From Branchiostoma floridae (lineage: Eukaryota; Chordata; Leptocardii; Amphioxiformes; Branchiostomatidae), in assembly GCF_000003815.2 (NCBI RefSeq), contig NC_049997.1, positions 8,064,676 through 8,128,675 on the forward strand: DNA of 64,000 bases. Direction: 5' to 3'. The position numbers and the translations under genes are program-made. Positions within the stretch are counted from its first letter, which is position 1. The number at the start of each line of letters is the position of its first letter. The notes under the pieces are model-generated. The model was given only the letters and a program-made list of their open reading frames with translations. It searched no databases and was not told the origin of the DNA. Positions 12,904 through 24,899 of the stretch are shown in pieces.

Positions 12904-13412
12904 TGGATATCGCAAAATGTAATGAAGCTTTAGACGTGTACTTTATACAAAGATATCAACGCTAAGTCCACAAGGGACCAGCCAGTATCGCCAAATATAA
13001 TGAAGTTTTAGACGTGTACGTAATACAAATTAAAGATATCAATGCTAAGTCCACAAGGGAGCAGTCGGTATCACAAAATGTAATGAAGTTTTAGACGTGT
13101 ACTTTATACAAAGATATCAAGGAGGTTAAAGAAACTTGAAAGATATCAACGCTAAGTCCACAAGGGAGCAGCCAGTATCGCAAAATGTAATGAAGTTTTA
13201 GACGTGTATTTTATACAAAGACATCAACGCTAAGTCCACAAAGGAGCATTCAATATCACAAAATGTAATGACGTTTTAGACGTGCACTTTTATATACAAA
13301 GACATCAACGCTAAGTCCACAAGGGATAAGCTAGTATGGCAAAATGTAATGAAGTTTTAGACGAATACGTAATACAAAGATAGCAACGCTAAGTCCACAA
13401 GGGAGTAGCCTA
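12904..13412 (+). repeat. Tandem array A, about 77-nt unit
   Basis: About six to seven copies of a unit containing CGCAAAATGTAATGAAGTTT, TAGACGTGTACTTTATACAA and CGCTAAGTCCACAAGGGA. One copy has a private insertion (13120-13140). Confidence 0.8.
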
Positions 13413-13499
13413 TACAAAGTCTTAGTGTACCTGGCCTAGTGTGGACTGATTGGTCAGCTCGGATCAAATCCTTCGACTACCAGACACCATACAATTCTT

Positions 13500-14690
13500 G
13501 TCATTACGCACAGAAGGTTATTAATTAAGTTTAGACATGTACACTGCGTCAAACACAAAGAAGCCGTTAGTTCAAACAAGACGTGTTCAAGGCCTTGAGT
13601 GGACTGAATAGTTTTGGATCAAAGTTTTCACCAAATATTTACTTGAATTATCTTGAATAGAAAGTAATACTCAAGTCACAATACCTCTAAATATAAAATT
13701 GAAATGGATATGTTAGAGTTTAGTCAGATATTTTGGAAACATTTGAACGTTAAACTACACAAAAATCTATTTTATGAACAAATTTCAAACATTTGTCTGA
13801 TTCTTTCTCTTAGAAATATTTGTGAATAGTTGCAGCATTTGGCAAATGGTAGATTTGAGTTATTGCCCTCATGAAGGTAGGAGTTAGTCTAGCTCCACTG
13901 TCATCCCCTGTATATATTCAGATTTCATTGTTGGACACCGGTAATACTCTTTTGTGGTGACCATGGTCAGCACAGAAATGTATTGATTTAATTTAGACAT
14001 GTACTTTAAGCCTACAAAGGTGCAGTCAGCACAAAGTCTTAGAGTACGTGTCTCCAATGGCATTATTTGTTTTAGGATCAAGTACTTTCTATTATCTGGT
14101 ATTACGTGGATATCACAGACGGCTATTAATCAAGTTCATACTTAAGTCTACAATGGTGCCAGTCTTAGCTTACGTGTCTCGTACGGTACTATTTGATTTA
14201 GGATCAAATGCTTTCTCTTAATCTTATAATACGTGATCATCACAGAAGGTTGTCAAGTTTTAGACTTGTTCTCTATAACAACGTGAAGTACACAACAGTG
14301 GTAAAGTCAGCCTAAGTTACATAGCTTACTACATGTCTCGAATGGTACTATTTGTTTTAAGATCAAATGCTTTTTGTTAATCTAGTATTACGTGGTCGTC
14401 ACAGAAGGTTGTCAAGTTTTAGACTTGTTCTCTATATAACGTGAAGAACACAATGGTACAGTCAGCCTTAGTTGCTGGTACTTGGTGTTTGGTTTAGGAT
14501 AAAGTGCCTCGTGTTATCTAGCATTACGTGGTCATCACAGAAGGTTGTCAAGTTTTAGACTTGTTCTCTATATAACGTGAAGAACACAATGGTACAGTCA
14601 GCCTTAGTGACTGGCACTTGGTGTTTGGTTTAGGATCAAGTGCTTTTATACTTCCCGGCATTACGTGAGTATCAGAGAAAGTTCGTGTTG
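13500..14690 (+). repeat. Tandem array B, about 120-nt unit
   Basis: Copies contain CACAGAAGGTTGTCAAGTTT, TAGACTTGTTCTCTATA and TTTAGGATCAA. The last three (from 14230) are close, the earlier ones diverged. Shared AGTTTTAGAC suggests descent from array A. Confidence 0.7.
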
Positions 14691-14701
14691 TGAGCTTACA
14701 C

Positions 14702-15038
14702 CAGGGCTCTAGCCAGCGTCCGTTTTTCCGCCAATTGACGGGAATTTGCTGCGTCTGACGGAAAAATTTAAAACCAATCCGTCAACCTTGACGGACAAAA
14801 ATCCTTGGTAGAAGCTACAGGCAGCTTGGGGACGCCGTCCACGGCCGTAAAAGCCATACACTTTTTTTTTGCTATTATGATTGTTTGATAATGTGTGTCA
14901 GTGCCCTTTTGCATACGATAATCTCATTAAAAACCCATTTTTCAAGATCTCAGTTCAGTCTCTCTAACTCCTGAAATGGTGTTTTCGCGACAATGGGAAT
15001 TGGCTGACGGAAAAAAAATCGAGCTGGCTAGAGCCCTG
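14702..15038. mobile_element. Complete nonautonomous hAT-type element
   Basis: 337 nt bounded by CAGGGCTCTAGCCAGC and its complement GCTGGCTAGAGCCCTG. It is flanked by a perfect 8-nt target duplication GCTTACAC (14694-14701 and 15039-15046). An 8-bp duplication and CAGGG ends are hallmarks of hAT transposons. No transposase inside. Confidence 0.85.
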
Positions 15039-15049
15039 GCTTACACAAA

Positions 15050-16690
15050 CATTGGGTGGGCAGTATGGGTTTGGGAGGGGATAGACATGGTTTTGGGACA
15101 AAACAATGGTATAGTGATAGGTTGTATTCTGTATGTACGGTAGAAGCCGTTTAATTACATTATCTCCATTTGATAATGAAATAGACATACAATAAAAAAA
15201 ACTCAAAATATTGATCATATTTGATGTGTTAGAATACAATCTTGGAATAGTGGCTGATATATAAAGTCATTAATGAAGAAACAATTTGATTAGCCGTCGT
15301 TTTCGTCCTTACTGTATACATTGATATTCTGTTTGGAATATAGTTGTCAATTTGTGTACAGTAGTATTAGTTAAAACATATTTATAATCACAGCATTCGA
15401 CTAGCACTAGTAATAGTTTCGTGTTTTTTTATGCCTATATCTAGTTCTACTTGTACAAATCCACAAACTGCGCACAACCCAGTATTCACGTGTAAACCCA
15501 CACGACAACTACTCGGCAAACTAAGCATCCATACTAAAGGCATCCCCAATAAGATTAAATCTGTCTGTGTGTACCGAGTGTTATGTTACTGACTAGGTAA
15601 CCGTTATTGTTAGAGTTCTTTCACCCCTTCACACATAGCCCTGAGTCTCGGCTACCAGACAGCGTTTGTTCTACTGTAAATAAAGTACAATAAAGAAAGA
15701 CGTCAACAGGGGTTTACGTGCAGCACTTCTACCCTTATAAATGAGTATTTTGTAAGAAAAGGAAATGAAAACGTTAGGTAACTTGTTGTGAGTGATAAGG
15801 ACAATAGAATTTAGATAACAGAACTAATTGCTACAGGGAAGACTAGTGCTGAAGAAATGTTAACGTTACATCACATGTAGGAAATATGTCTGAAAAGACG
15901 CCGCGCGTACCACAAATCATATAAGTTACGAACAAAGGTAGAGTTACAGAAATATAAAGTCGGTAATGAATCTGACTGAAGATATTCATATTCTAGACGA
16001 GGAATTGACGTCATTATCCAGTGGGCCTTTCTATTAGTTTGAAGATTTCTACGGAGGTTCACTGGTTTGCTTTCGAAAAGTGGTGCTGAAAGGTCGACAT
16101 TAAGAGGCATACACTAATATATGTAAGTACGCGTATGTCTAGAGTACTGTAACAAGTGGTAATGGAAAAGTTGATTAAAGAAAGGCATACCAGCAGCTTA
16201 GAAAAGGGCGTTATAATTTGTTGTAACGCCGACGTATGTTTACCTGAGTTATGTAACTTTGTAACAACCACCTTTACAAAATATGACAACAAAAAGCAGC
16301 GAGTCTACAATTTCAAGACCAAAAGGCTTTAAAAAGTTAAGCGATGAAAACAAATCAAGTTACGTGTTCTCTCACACATACAATAAGTGCCGAATACATG
16401 TATAGAAAATTACTCTCTCATTAAAACGGTTCGTGGTAATTTTGTGAAGAGTTTCGGGACTCAGGTGGTGCCATGTAAGCACGAACTGTCTCACAGAGGG
16501 GGAACTCAAACAAATCAAAAGATTATGGCTTCCTAATCAATCACGTAAAATACCTCTTAAAACTTACTCTATTGCCGTAGTTACTCTCCAAACTATCTCA
16601 AACAAAGTGTGGAAAAGTACTGAGAAGACGTGGGTGACAATGAGTTAAGATAAGAGTCCTTAAAGGCGTAGTTAATGTATTTAGTGGCGT
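15050..16690. other. Intergenic DNA, nothing supported
   Basis: AT-rich; small frames without motifs. Confidence 0.45.
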
Positions 16691-16792
16691 GTTGAAGGAG
16701 GGATTAAGTCGTTGATTTAGAAGTTATTTGTCATTTTGAACCATTTATGTCGCTGTGGGGGGTGACGGGACGATAAGGTGCTGTTTGGTGTA

Positions 16793-16850
16793 TGACGTCA
16801 TGACTACGTCACGTGTATGCTAATGAGGGGTAAATAAAAACTTTATAAGG
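16793..16850 (+). promoter_or_regulatory. Orphan CRE / E-box / TATA-like cluster
   Basis: TGACGTCA (16793), TACGTCACGTG with E-box CACGTG (16810), ATGCTAAT (octamer-like) and TTTATAAG near 16842 lie within 60 nt. No gene is seen downstream. Candidate enhancer or promoter only. Confidence 0.3.
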
Positions 16851-17339
16851 AAGCGGGCTTAGAGGAAACAGGAAATCTAAGATCTCATGCTTCCCTGAAA
16901 TACTGAGAGTTTCTGTGAATTTTTCATTGCCAGAGCTAAATCTTATCATGCGTTATAACAGTTGATGCTTAGCACGTTTCAAGCCTAGAGTGTCCCGAAT
17001 TGAGGTCATTGGTCTCAAGGGGCAGACCAGCTGTCCATGGACTGTGCAGCACTTCTTTCAGTAGGCTTGTGATGCTGCAGTAACTAGAAATACTGCTAGG
17101 GAGCCCAAAATTGGCTTATTTCTTTGGGACCCCAATAACTACCCTTAAACAAAATCCATACTAATCCATCAAAGGGATCTTGAGCTACATGTACAAACAC
17201 AAGATACTTGAAGCCAAGGAATAAAGAAACAGCGAAGACGTCGACCCCGCATTTTCATACGATGATACGTTGATCTGTTACCTTGGCGATGAGCTGCACT
17301 ACGGTAGAGCACTTTTCTGGACAGATATATCCAACATAT

Positions 17340-18560
17340 GTGGAAGAGGGGCAAAAAGTTCGGACCAAAAATTTGACAACATTTACCAACTTTGAGTTAC
17401 TTACCTTTTATAGAAGACAAAAAATGTGTAAAACTTTCAGAGGATTTATGATTGATTTGTTACGACGATCAATTAAAATCTAACTTGCCGTGTGGCATGT
17501 ATGGTTACGTAATACCAATACCAACTCTACGATCAAAACACTTGACGGCGATACCAAACAAGGCTATAAAAAGGCTGTATATCTTTTTGAGTTGCTTACG
17601 TGTTAGTAACCGTACTTGAAATACGTAAAGTGCAACATTTGCTTCAATAGGTCTATATTTTGAACACTTAGGCTTTGAGGTTGAGTAAATAAGGGACTAG
17701 CAACGATTTCACATTTTGAAAGCTTCCTCAAGGACGTTGGTTTCTTTGATTAAGAGCTGCAATTTATTAATATTCTTGTCAGAAATATTCAAAACGTGCG
17801 CAAAGGAATGTGTGCAAAAATTTAGACCAAAAATTTGACAACATTTTAAACTGTGCTCTTGCTAACTTTTTGTGTGGCAGAACTGCGTGAAAAAATTCAG
17901 ATGATATATGATTTTTTTATCACGCTGTTAAAATTGCATTGCATGGTTACATAACAACAGCGTCTGCGCCCTGAACAAAAAACTCCACGCCGGTACAAAA
18001 CAAGACTATAAAAAGACTATATATCTCTGGTGTATGCTTGTAAACGTGTTCGATATATGGCTGCTTACGTGTTTGTAAGAGCACTTGAGATACGCCAAGT
18101 GCATCGTTTGCTTCAATAGGTCTATATAACAGCCATATAGAGGGGTCGATGCAATTTCTAATATATTTCCAGGAAGATTTTGGGGTGAACAAAAGGAAGC
18201 GTGCATATATATATAAGAAAGGAAACTTTGAGGAAATAAGAGAATGAGACTGAATTTTAAGGTAATAGCTACTGATTCACATTTTCTATTTCATTGACCA
18301 TGAATTACAGCTGTTCACAGTTCGAGATATTTAACATGAATGCACAAATAACAACAGGGACAAATGTCAATTTTCAAACCCAAAAATTACCGCATTTGTT
18401 GTTTGACTAATGTACATGGTTTAGGAAGAGTGTAGCATGTCGCATGGTTATATATTAATAGTCATACTCGACAAATGTTTCGCTGCCAAAACACTCCACA
18501 CTAGTGACATCTTGCTGAAAACAAGAAGTCCAAACAAAACATAAAAAGCTATATATTGTC
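17340..18560 (+). repeat. Diverged tandem triplication, about 470-nt unit
   Basis: Shared landmarks in order: ACCAAAAATTTGACAACATT (17367, 17825), GCATG(T)ATGGTTAC, CTATAAAAAG followed by TATATCT, and TTGCTTCAATAGGTCTATAT (17640, 18109). A more decayed third copy spans about 18360-18560 with CATAAAAAGCTATATATTG. Confidence 0.7.
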
Positions 18561-18949
18561 GGCTAAGAATATTCAATCATCATATATCCAGAATCGTATT
18601 CAACAGAAAGTAACCAAACGATGATCATTTAATGACGAACAAAGAGAGAATCTAACAAAATCCAAATAAAAAAGTTAACAGTAAACACCATTAATGAAGT
18701 TATATGCGCTATGTAGAAAACTCTGGAACTGCAACAACGAAGCCATCTGTTATCTGACTTACTTTGGTCTATAAATAGAAGAAGACAAACTACTTAACAT
18801 TTAGATGGGACAGTCCCCCTGCACTTAACGACACAAGGTGTCCTCATTGTGTCATTACAAAGGATACAGGTACACAATTCTCGTTGTCTCTATCTCCGCA
18901 AGGGGCGCGACTGTAAACTCGTCAGGGAGGACAACATACATGGTGTGAC

Positions 18950-19175
18950 GTCTGTACAAAACACATGTATGGGTGAAAAAGTGTACAGCAGAAATCCTAC
19001 TTTTGTGGAAACAAGGGAGAGATGTGCATGCATGGTCTTGTCACCTGCCACAACTTAACCTCCTAAAAAACACATATATGAGTGGCACTGTAGAGAGTGT
19101 TGTCTAGAAATCGTACTATTGCAGAAACAAAGGAGAGATGTACGCGGTCTTGTTACCTGCTACAACTGATCTGAA
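18950..19175 (+). repeat. Diverged tandem duplication, about 106 nt
   Basis: Both copies contain ACACAT(G/A)TATG(G/A)GTG, AGAAATC.TAC and GAGAGATGT.C, ending TACCTGC(T/C)ACAACT. Confidence 0.6.
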
Positions 19176-20590
19176 CAGATATTGGGGTCTTCCTTTATTT
19201 GTTTTGCAAAACCATTAAACCTTCTTCAGTAGGTGTAACACACCAGTGGGTGCAAGCTGCGTAAGACCTTACCGTGGGGTTTGTTCTACGGGATGGGCTC
19301 CGCAATTTTCATGTACTGCAATAAATGTGCTTCTCCTCAAACACGGGACCTACTGATCTAATCCCTAGAAGATGTTGCTGACCAAAGCTAGGTACTCATC
19401 TACACCTGGGTAAAGTGAAGAAAACGGAGTGAAGTGCATTTCCCTACACGGAGGCCTGCTAGGATATGAAACCCAGAACTGTTAGATCCTAAGACAAGAA
19501 CCCTAAACCCTTTGCCTATTGTCTATTTCTAGATTTTTCTACCGTCATGGCGGGGCTAGAAAACGCTGGTACGGAGTAAATTTACGTCAGATGATGTTAG
19601 ACATGTGCAAATACCGTGTCCTTGTGGTAAATAAAAAAGTTGAAGTGATCATACAACAAATATACAAGTCACAACAATAAAGCACTTAGTCTTTTATATC
19701 CGTGCCACATTTTCTTTATCATTAAGGCTACTTTAGGCTCCTTTTAACAACACATATCAAAGAAATATAAAGCCATTGTCAGTCTTTGGTTTGGAAAAGG
19801 AAAAGAGAATGCTGCCCATAAAAAAGTGTCTACACAGAAGTGTTACATCAAATATTGTGTCTACCTCCTACAAATCGACAGCCAATTTACACTTAAAGTT
19901 TGTCTTATGTGCAATTAACGCCCCTCTTCACAATATGTGACCTTTGGTATTTATTTTCTCGGATCAGCCCGCTGTTTTAAGTACATCTTTCTTTGTGGAA
20001 AAACAAAACGTGAAAACGTCACGAAAGTGGCTGATTACCAAACAACACGTTATCGGGACAAAACACCGCAAACAAACGTAAAAGAAACAAGTTTACCACC
20101 ACTCAGAGATGCACACATGGAATGACGCTTGGTATAAAACGTTTACATGGAATAGATGTTAAAACCAGTGCTACGCTCTTTTTACAGATATTACTAATAT
20201 GATTATAATTCACGGATTATCCAGTGAAAGGATCGGCTCCAACGGCGAGCTTCTAGACCGACCTCAGACCAAACATAGACACGCTTCTGACGCTAGACGA
20301 TATTAACATAAATATCATTATGAGTTCAATCAAAAGATTCAAAAGGTATGAAAATGAATAAAGACAAAGGTGCTTTTGCAGTAACTCTTTTGTGTGCAAC
20401 TGTTTAATAAGTAAAATATATTCTGCGGTAGATAGATACATAAAATATAATAAAAGTTGCTAGTAAGTAACTATTCTTAAACAGATCTGTAGTGTGTACG
20501 ATATATGTAAAACGACAAAAGCATATACGGTATTACATAGGTATAATATATTGGTAAGTACATTGGTACCGATACAGTGGTGGTAAGACC
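19175..20590. other. Intergenic DNA with a SINE-like fragment
   Basis: About 19430-19510 resembles the antisense tRNA-like repeat seen at 36397; otherwise nothing. Confidence 0.35.
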
Positions 20591-20598
20591 ATATCTTT

Positions 20599-20662
20599 TA
20601 ACGTAGGTTTACAGAAGTGGCAATTTAGAATAACGTAGGTTTACAGAAGTGGCAATTTAGAA
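20599..20662 (+). repeat. Exact 32-nt tandem duplication
   Basis: The unit beginning TAACGTAGGTTTACAGAAGT is present twice, head to tail, without differences. Confidence 0.85.
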
Positions 20663-21789
20663 TAACAACCAAATTACATTTACCACACAAAACACCGGTT
20701 TAGATGTCTTCTTTTTTCTCATGGACGTTACAAACACTGAAGAATGTCGCTTTGTTATCGTGTAGACTCGTTTTTGTTTCCGTGTCACTGTGTTCTTTGT
20801 TTTACTCCGTCAGAAGTTTAGACATGCTTTGACAGGTAAGCTAACACAGTGGGCGCCTACACTTGTTTAGAACACCACGGGACTTAATGTCCTCTTTGTT
20901 CGCTTTAACTAGATAAGCTTGTTCTTTTGACAGAAAGGCCTTTCTTATTAACCATATTATGGGTATGGCGACGCCGAAGGATAGAAAAACACCACTTAGA
21001 GCTAAGTAGACCATGGAAAATGGAGTCTTCAGAAACTGACTTCGTTATTTCGCCAACAAACATAGCCGGAATCTATATGTATATGCACAGTATAGAAAGT
21101 TGTGCGCAACAAGAACGAAGATACTCGTAGTACAAATGCAATATCATAAGATGCGTTTTGTTGTAAATTATATATATGAAAATAGTACAGTTTTATAGTG
21201 ATGTTGGAAGATTATATTTCTCAATGCACATGCACTTATACATAGTCTATCCGTGAAAATAGATTAGGTTGAAAAGAGAATAAAGTAGGAAGATGAAGTT
21301 AGGTAAACAGAAGACCACGACTGCACAAAAAACTTAACTGTCATAGAGTTTCTAACAAAACAACCAGAGCCACATGAGAGGGTTGTTTGTGTAAAAGTGC
21401 CCGGTGTATTTGCAACCCGTTACAGCTGGACGCACTTCATAAAACGCTGAGCAAATATTTTGTACAGTCGGTACCGTTTTGTTTTATGAGCTTATTGCTA
21501 GAGCATATAGAAGCTATACATTTTGTCTCTTACCCTGCAATTCACACGAAAAAAAGCTAGGGGAGGTCAAATCTACTCCACTTTTACGAGCCCAACTGCT
21601 ATCTTTGAAAGAATATGACAATAGCATGTCCAGAACGTTCGAACACGAGATATAAACCCGAAAGTCCCGCGGCACTGACATGGAGAGTCGCCAGGGGATA
21701 CAATCTTGACTTCAACCATTTCACTTGGCCAACAACACGTACCAATATATCACAAAGGTCCATCCATGAGATCCCGAGTTATGCTGTTA

Positions 21790-21920
21790 CACAGAGAAAG
21801 AGAGATAGGTAGAGAGAAAGAGGGAGAGAGACATACACACAGACACATACAGACACACACGCGCACACACACACATACACACACACACAAACTCTCACAT
21901 ACACACAGACGCGCGCGAAA
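21790..21920 (+). repeat. Compound microsatellite (AG)n/(CA)n
   Basis: AGAGAG, then CACACA with GCGC interruptions. Confidence 0.85.
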
Positions 21921-22536
21921 ACATAACCTCCATGAAGAAGGTAACAAAAAGTTTCTGAATCAAATTAAGATCTAGAAAAGTCAACATACATTTCCTCTAT
22001 GTATCAACGTATATTCAAAGTAAAGGTATTCAGTAATGTTACGATACAAAAGTTGTGGTTTCCACGCGAAAATCTTGAAGTGGGTACACGAATACGAACT
22101 TCACTTGGCCTTTGCTGACACAGCCTAGAAGCAGTTGAAGTACTTAAAACCAATACCATGTCACTCATTTTATGTGCCAATGTTTTGCAATTCATCCGGT
22201 ATATTGCTCTCTATTCGTCTGAAGTGTTTTCGCCGGGCCGTAATGTCAACACGGCCGTACGTGTTGTGTTGAAGTTCATGTCACCGGGTAAAGAAAGGGT
22301 AAAGAAAGGGTAATCCCTTGTCACAGTCACGGACGTGGTAATCCCCTGGGATTGACGTCACTAGAAAAGTAAATAAAGGTGTACAGTGTAGATGGGTAAG
22401 GGTAAGCGATGACCTTAGTCGTGAGAAAAACTAATGCAGCAGTGTTTTCGATTCGGTAATGATAGAATAGGGTCAATAGGTAGGATTTTTATTATTCATT
22501 GTATATGTGTGCAAAAGACTACTTAAATTGTGTGTT

Positions 22537-22675
22537 TGTGAAAGAGAGAGAAAGAGAGTGAGTGAGAGAGAGAGAGAGGGGGGGGGGTGAGTGAGAGAGA
22601 GAGAGGCACGGGGGGGGAGGTAGGGAGGGAGAAAGAGAGAGCGAGACGGAGAGAGGGCCGTGAAAGAGAGCGTGA
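22537..22675 (+). repeat. (GA)n microsatellite with G-runs
   Basis: GAGAGA blocks interrupted by GGGGGGGG and GGGGGGGAGG. Confidence 0.85.
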
Positions 22676-22689
22676 GAGTTTGAATCAGA

Positions 22690-24530
22690 TGTCAAGCTCT
22701 ACACCACAAGTACACAGCAGTTAATCATCGTAAGTTCCCTCCCATCACAGTGTCTACCCTCCCCAACCAATCCTCATCATTTGGACGCACAACAAGCGAA
22801 ACGAATCTTTAGTTCATCTATGGATGCTCGCATAGAGTGTCATAGACTGTACCTCATACGCTCAGGTTTAAATATCAAGTTATCAATTCAACCTGAGACT
22901 TCAACTTACCGCCATGATGATGATGATGATAGTGATGATTTTACAGGGCCGTTGGATGGTTCCATTGCAGATGATTAGGGGTGACTAGAATCAAACTTTT
23001 TGTCCATGTCTCAAAGTTGCTTGAGAAGTTGATTTAGGTTGACTGATGGAGACTGAAGGACAGATGGACAGACAGACAGACAAACAAAAAGATACAGGAA
23101 AAAGACACGAGCGAGCCGATGGTCAGACAACCAGGCACGCAGACAGAGAGACAGAGACGTATTATCTTATAACTTATCTGTAGTGTCACTTTAGTTGACA
23201 TGTTACCTGTCACAAGCATGACTCATACGTTTGCGTTCTGCTCAGATGTTTTCTAACCATGGTTTAGGTGAGACAGGTGTTCTCCTCTGAAAAGACACAC
23301 GTTGCATTCACAGTACAGTTTTCTAGTATTGCTGAACTTCTGTTGTGAAGATGTAGTCTCTAGAATAGTAGATATTTGCCCAAGTTTCCGCTATTTCCAG
23401 CAACCTATATATGTCTGGCAGTGACTTGTGAAGACAATCAATCCTTATGCAATTTCCTTAAGAACCGTTTTATTTCTATCATTCGCAACGCGTGAACATG
23501 TTTATTGTCACGATTTCATGTATGGATGATTCAATTTCTGCAAAAACTGACATTTGTTGCTAATTTCTCTCCTTTTGTAGGTTTTTTAGGAATCACTTGC
23601 ATTGTATCTATAGATATAACCTGATTAGAAGGCTATAATGCAATGGAACTGATATGTCATAAAAACAAAAATACGGCTCGTGCAGCTAAGAAGCTAGAAT
23701 AGATAACAAAAGTACAAAACATAAAACCAATGCAATTCACGATTTGTAGTTTGCCACATTAAAGTTTGAGCATAAATGTACAATAAAGGTCTTTCATTCT
23801 TTCATCTATTCATTAAACCTACATGGGAAGTAGGTAAATACAATTCCAGCTTGACCTTTTGCTAAACGACAACTTCCAACAAACGGTTGGGTTTTAAGAA
23901 AACAGAAGACAAAGACAAGATTTGATCCCCTCCAACCATCCATCTTACTGAAACTGTCAGTCGAATCCCCGCTCTGTCTCTCGTGAACAAAGTGCCTACC
24001 GCTGGTGCGTTGGTTTACACAAAGGCGCGCCTGTGTCTGTGCTTAACACACGTGCACAGCTAACGACTCCCTTCCGGTACCTACACCAGGTGTGCGCCCT
24101 CAACTCTTCCACATCAAAGTACCCTTCGCGACCCCTTAAGGGCACGGGTGCCTCTCTTAAGGGAACACTTAAGAGTCTCTCTTCGTCTCAACTGTCTGAA
24201 AGTCTTTGTCTTAGACCGGTAAATTTCCGCTGTCGGTTACGGAGAAGAAACCCGTGAAAGCGCATCAAGTGATTCTCCGAGGCGGAAATTTGATGTAGAT
24301 AAAACACTTCCATGCCGACATTTCCGATGGGTATAGACACAAGATACACACGGATATTTGATATGCGTCTTGCTGTGTCACATTCTTTAGCGTATGAAGT
24401 TTGAAGAAAATTGAAACACAAACAATTGACCCACATATTATAGCAGAGACTGATGTTTTTATCTTGCAATGCTGCTAGCTACTAAAGGTGAAAATTTGTG
24501 TCAAGAAGGAAGTGACATTTCTAAAATTTT
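22690..24530. other. Intergenic DNA with a LINE-type tail
   Basis: CAATAAAGGTCTTTCATTCT near 23782 resembles LINE/SINE 3' tails; GAT-repeat near 22914. No gene. Confidence 0.4.
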
Positions 24531-24540
24531 TCACAACAAT

Positions 24541-24875
24541 AATACCACAAAAATTCCTAAAACTTTCTAAAGTTGTACGACAAAGTCTTTCTCTCTTATC
24601 ATAGTTCGGTAAGAACACGTGTACATTTGAAAAGCTGACAGTGAGTTGTAGCTCTTTGAACATTACCAGCTTGACCACAAAAATGTCCACACACTCCACT
24701 ATTCAGATCAAAGGTACGACAAAAATTTGTAAAACTTTCCAAAGTCGTTCGACAAAGCTTTTCTTTCTTACCTTAGTTCTATAGTGTAAAAATGCATGTA
24801 CATTTAAAAGGCCGACAGTGAGTTGTAGCTCTTTGAACATTACCAGCTTGACCACAAAAATGTCCGCAGACTACA
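24541..24875 (+). repeat. Tandem duplication, about 175 nt
   Basis: The two copies share GACAGTGAGTTGTAGCTCTT and CATTACCAGCTTGACCACAA at about 24638 and 24817; the 5' parts are more diverged. Confidence 0.75.
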
Positions 24876-24899
24876 AACGTCTGTGGTTCCGAACCCTCA

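Noticed and set aside
12904-14690. CRISPR-like array
   Set aside because: Repeat units are contiguous and long with no unique spacers, and the genome is eukaryotic.
21706-21975. His/Thr repeat protein
   Set aside because: Translation of a CA microsatellite.
22781-22978. Acidic 65-codon frame with Asp run
   Set aside because: The Asp run is a GAT microsatellite; no conserved motif.
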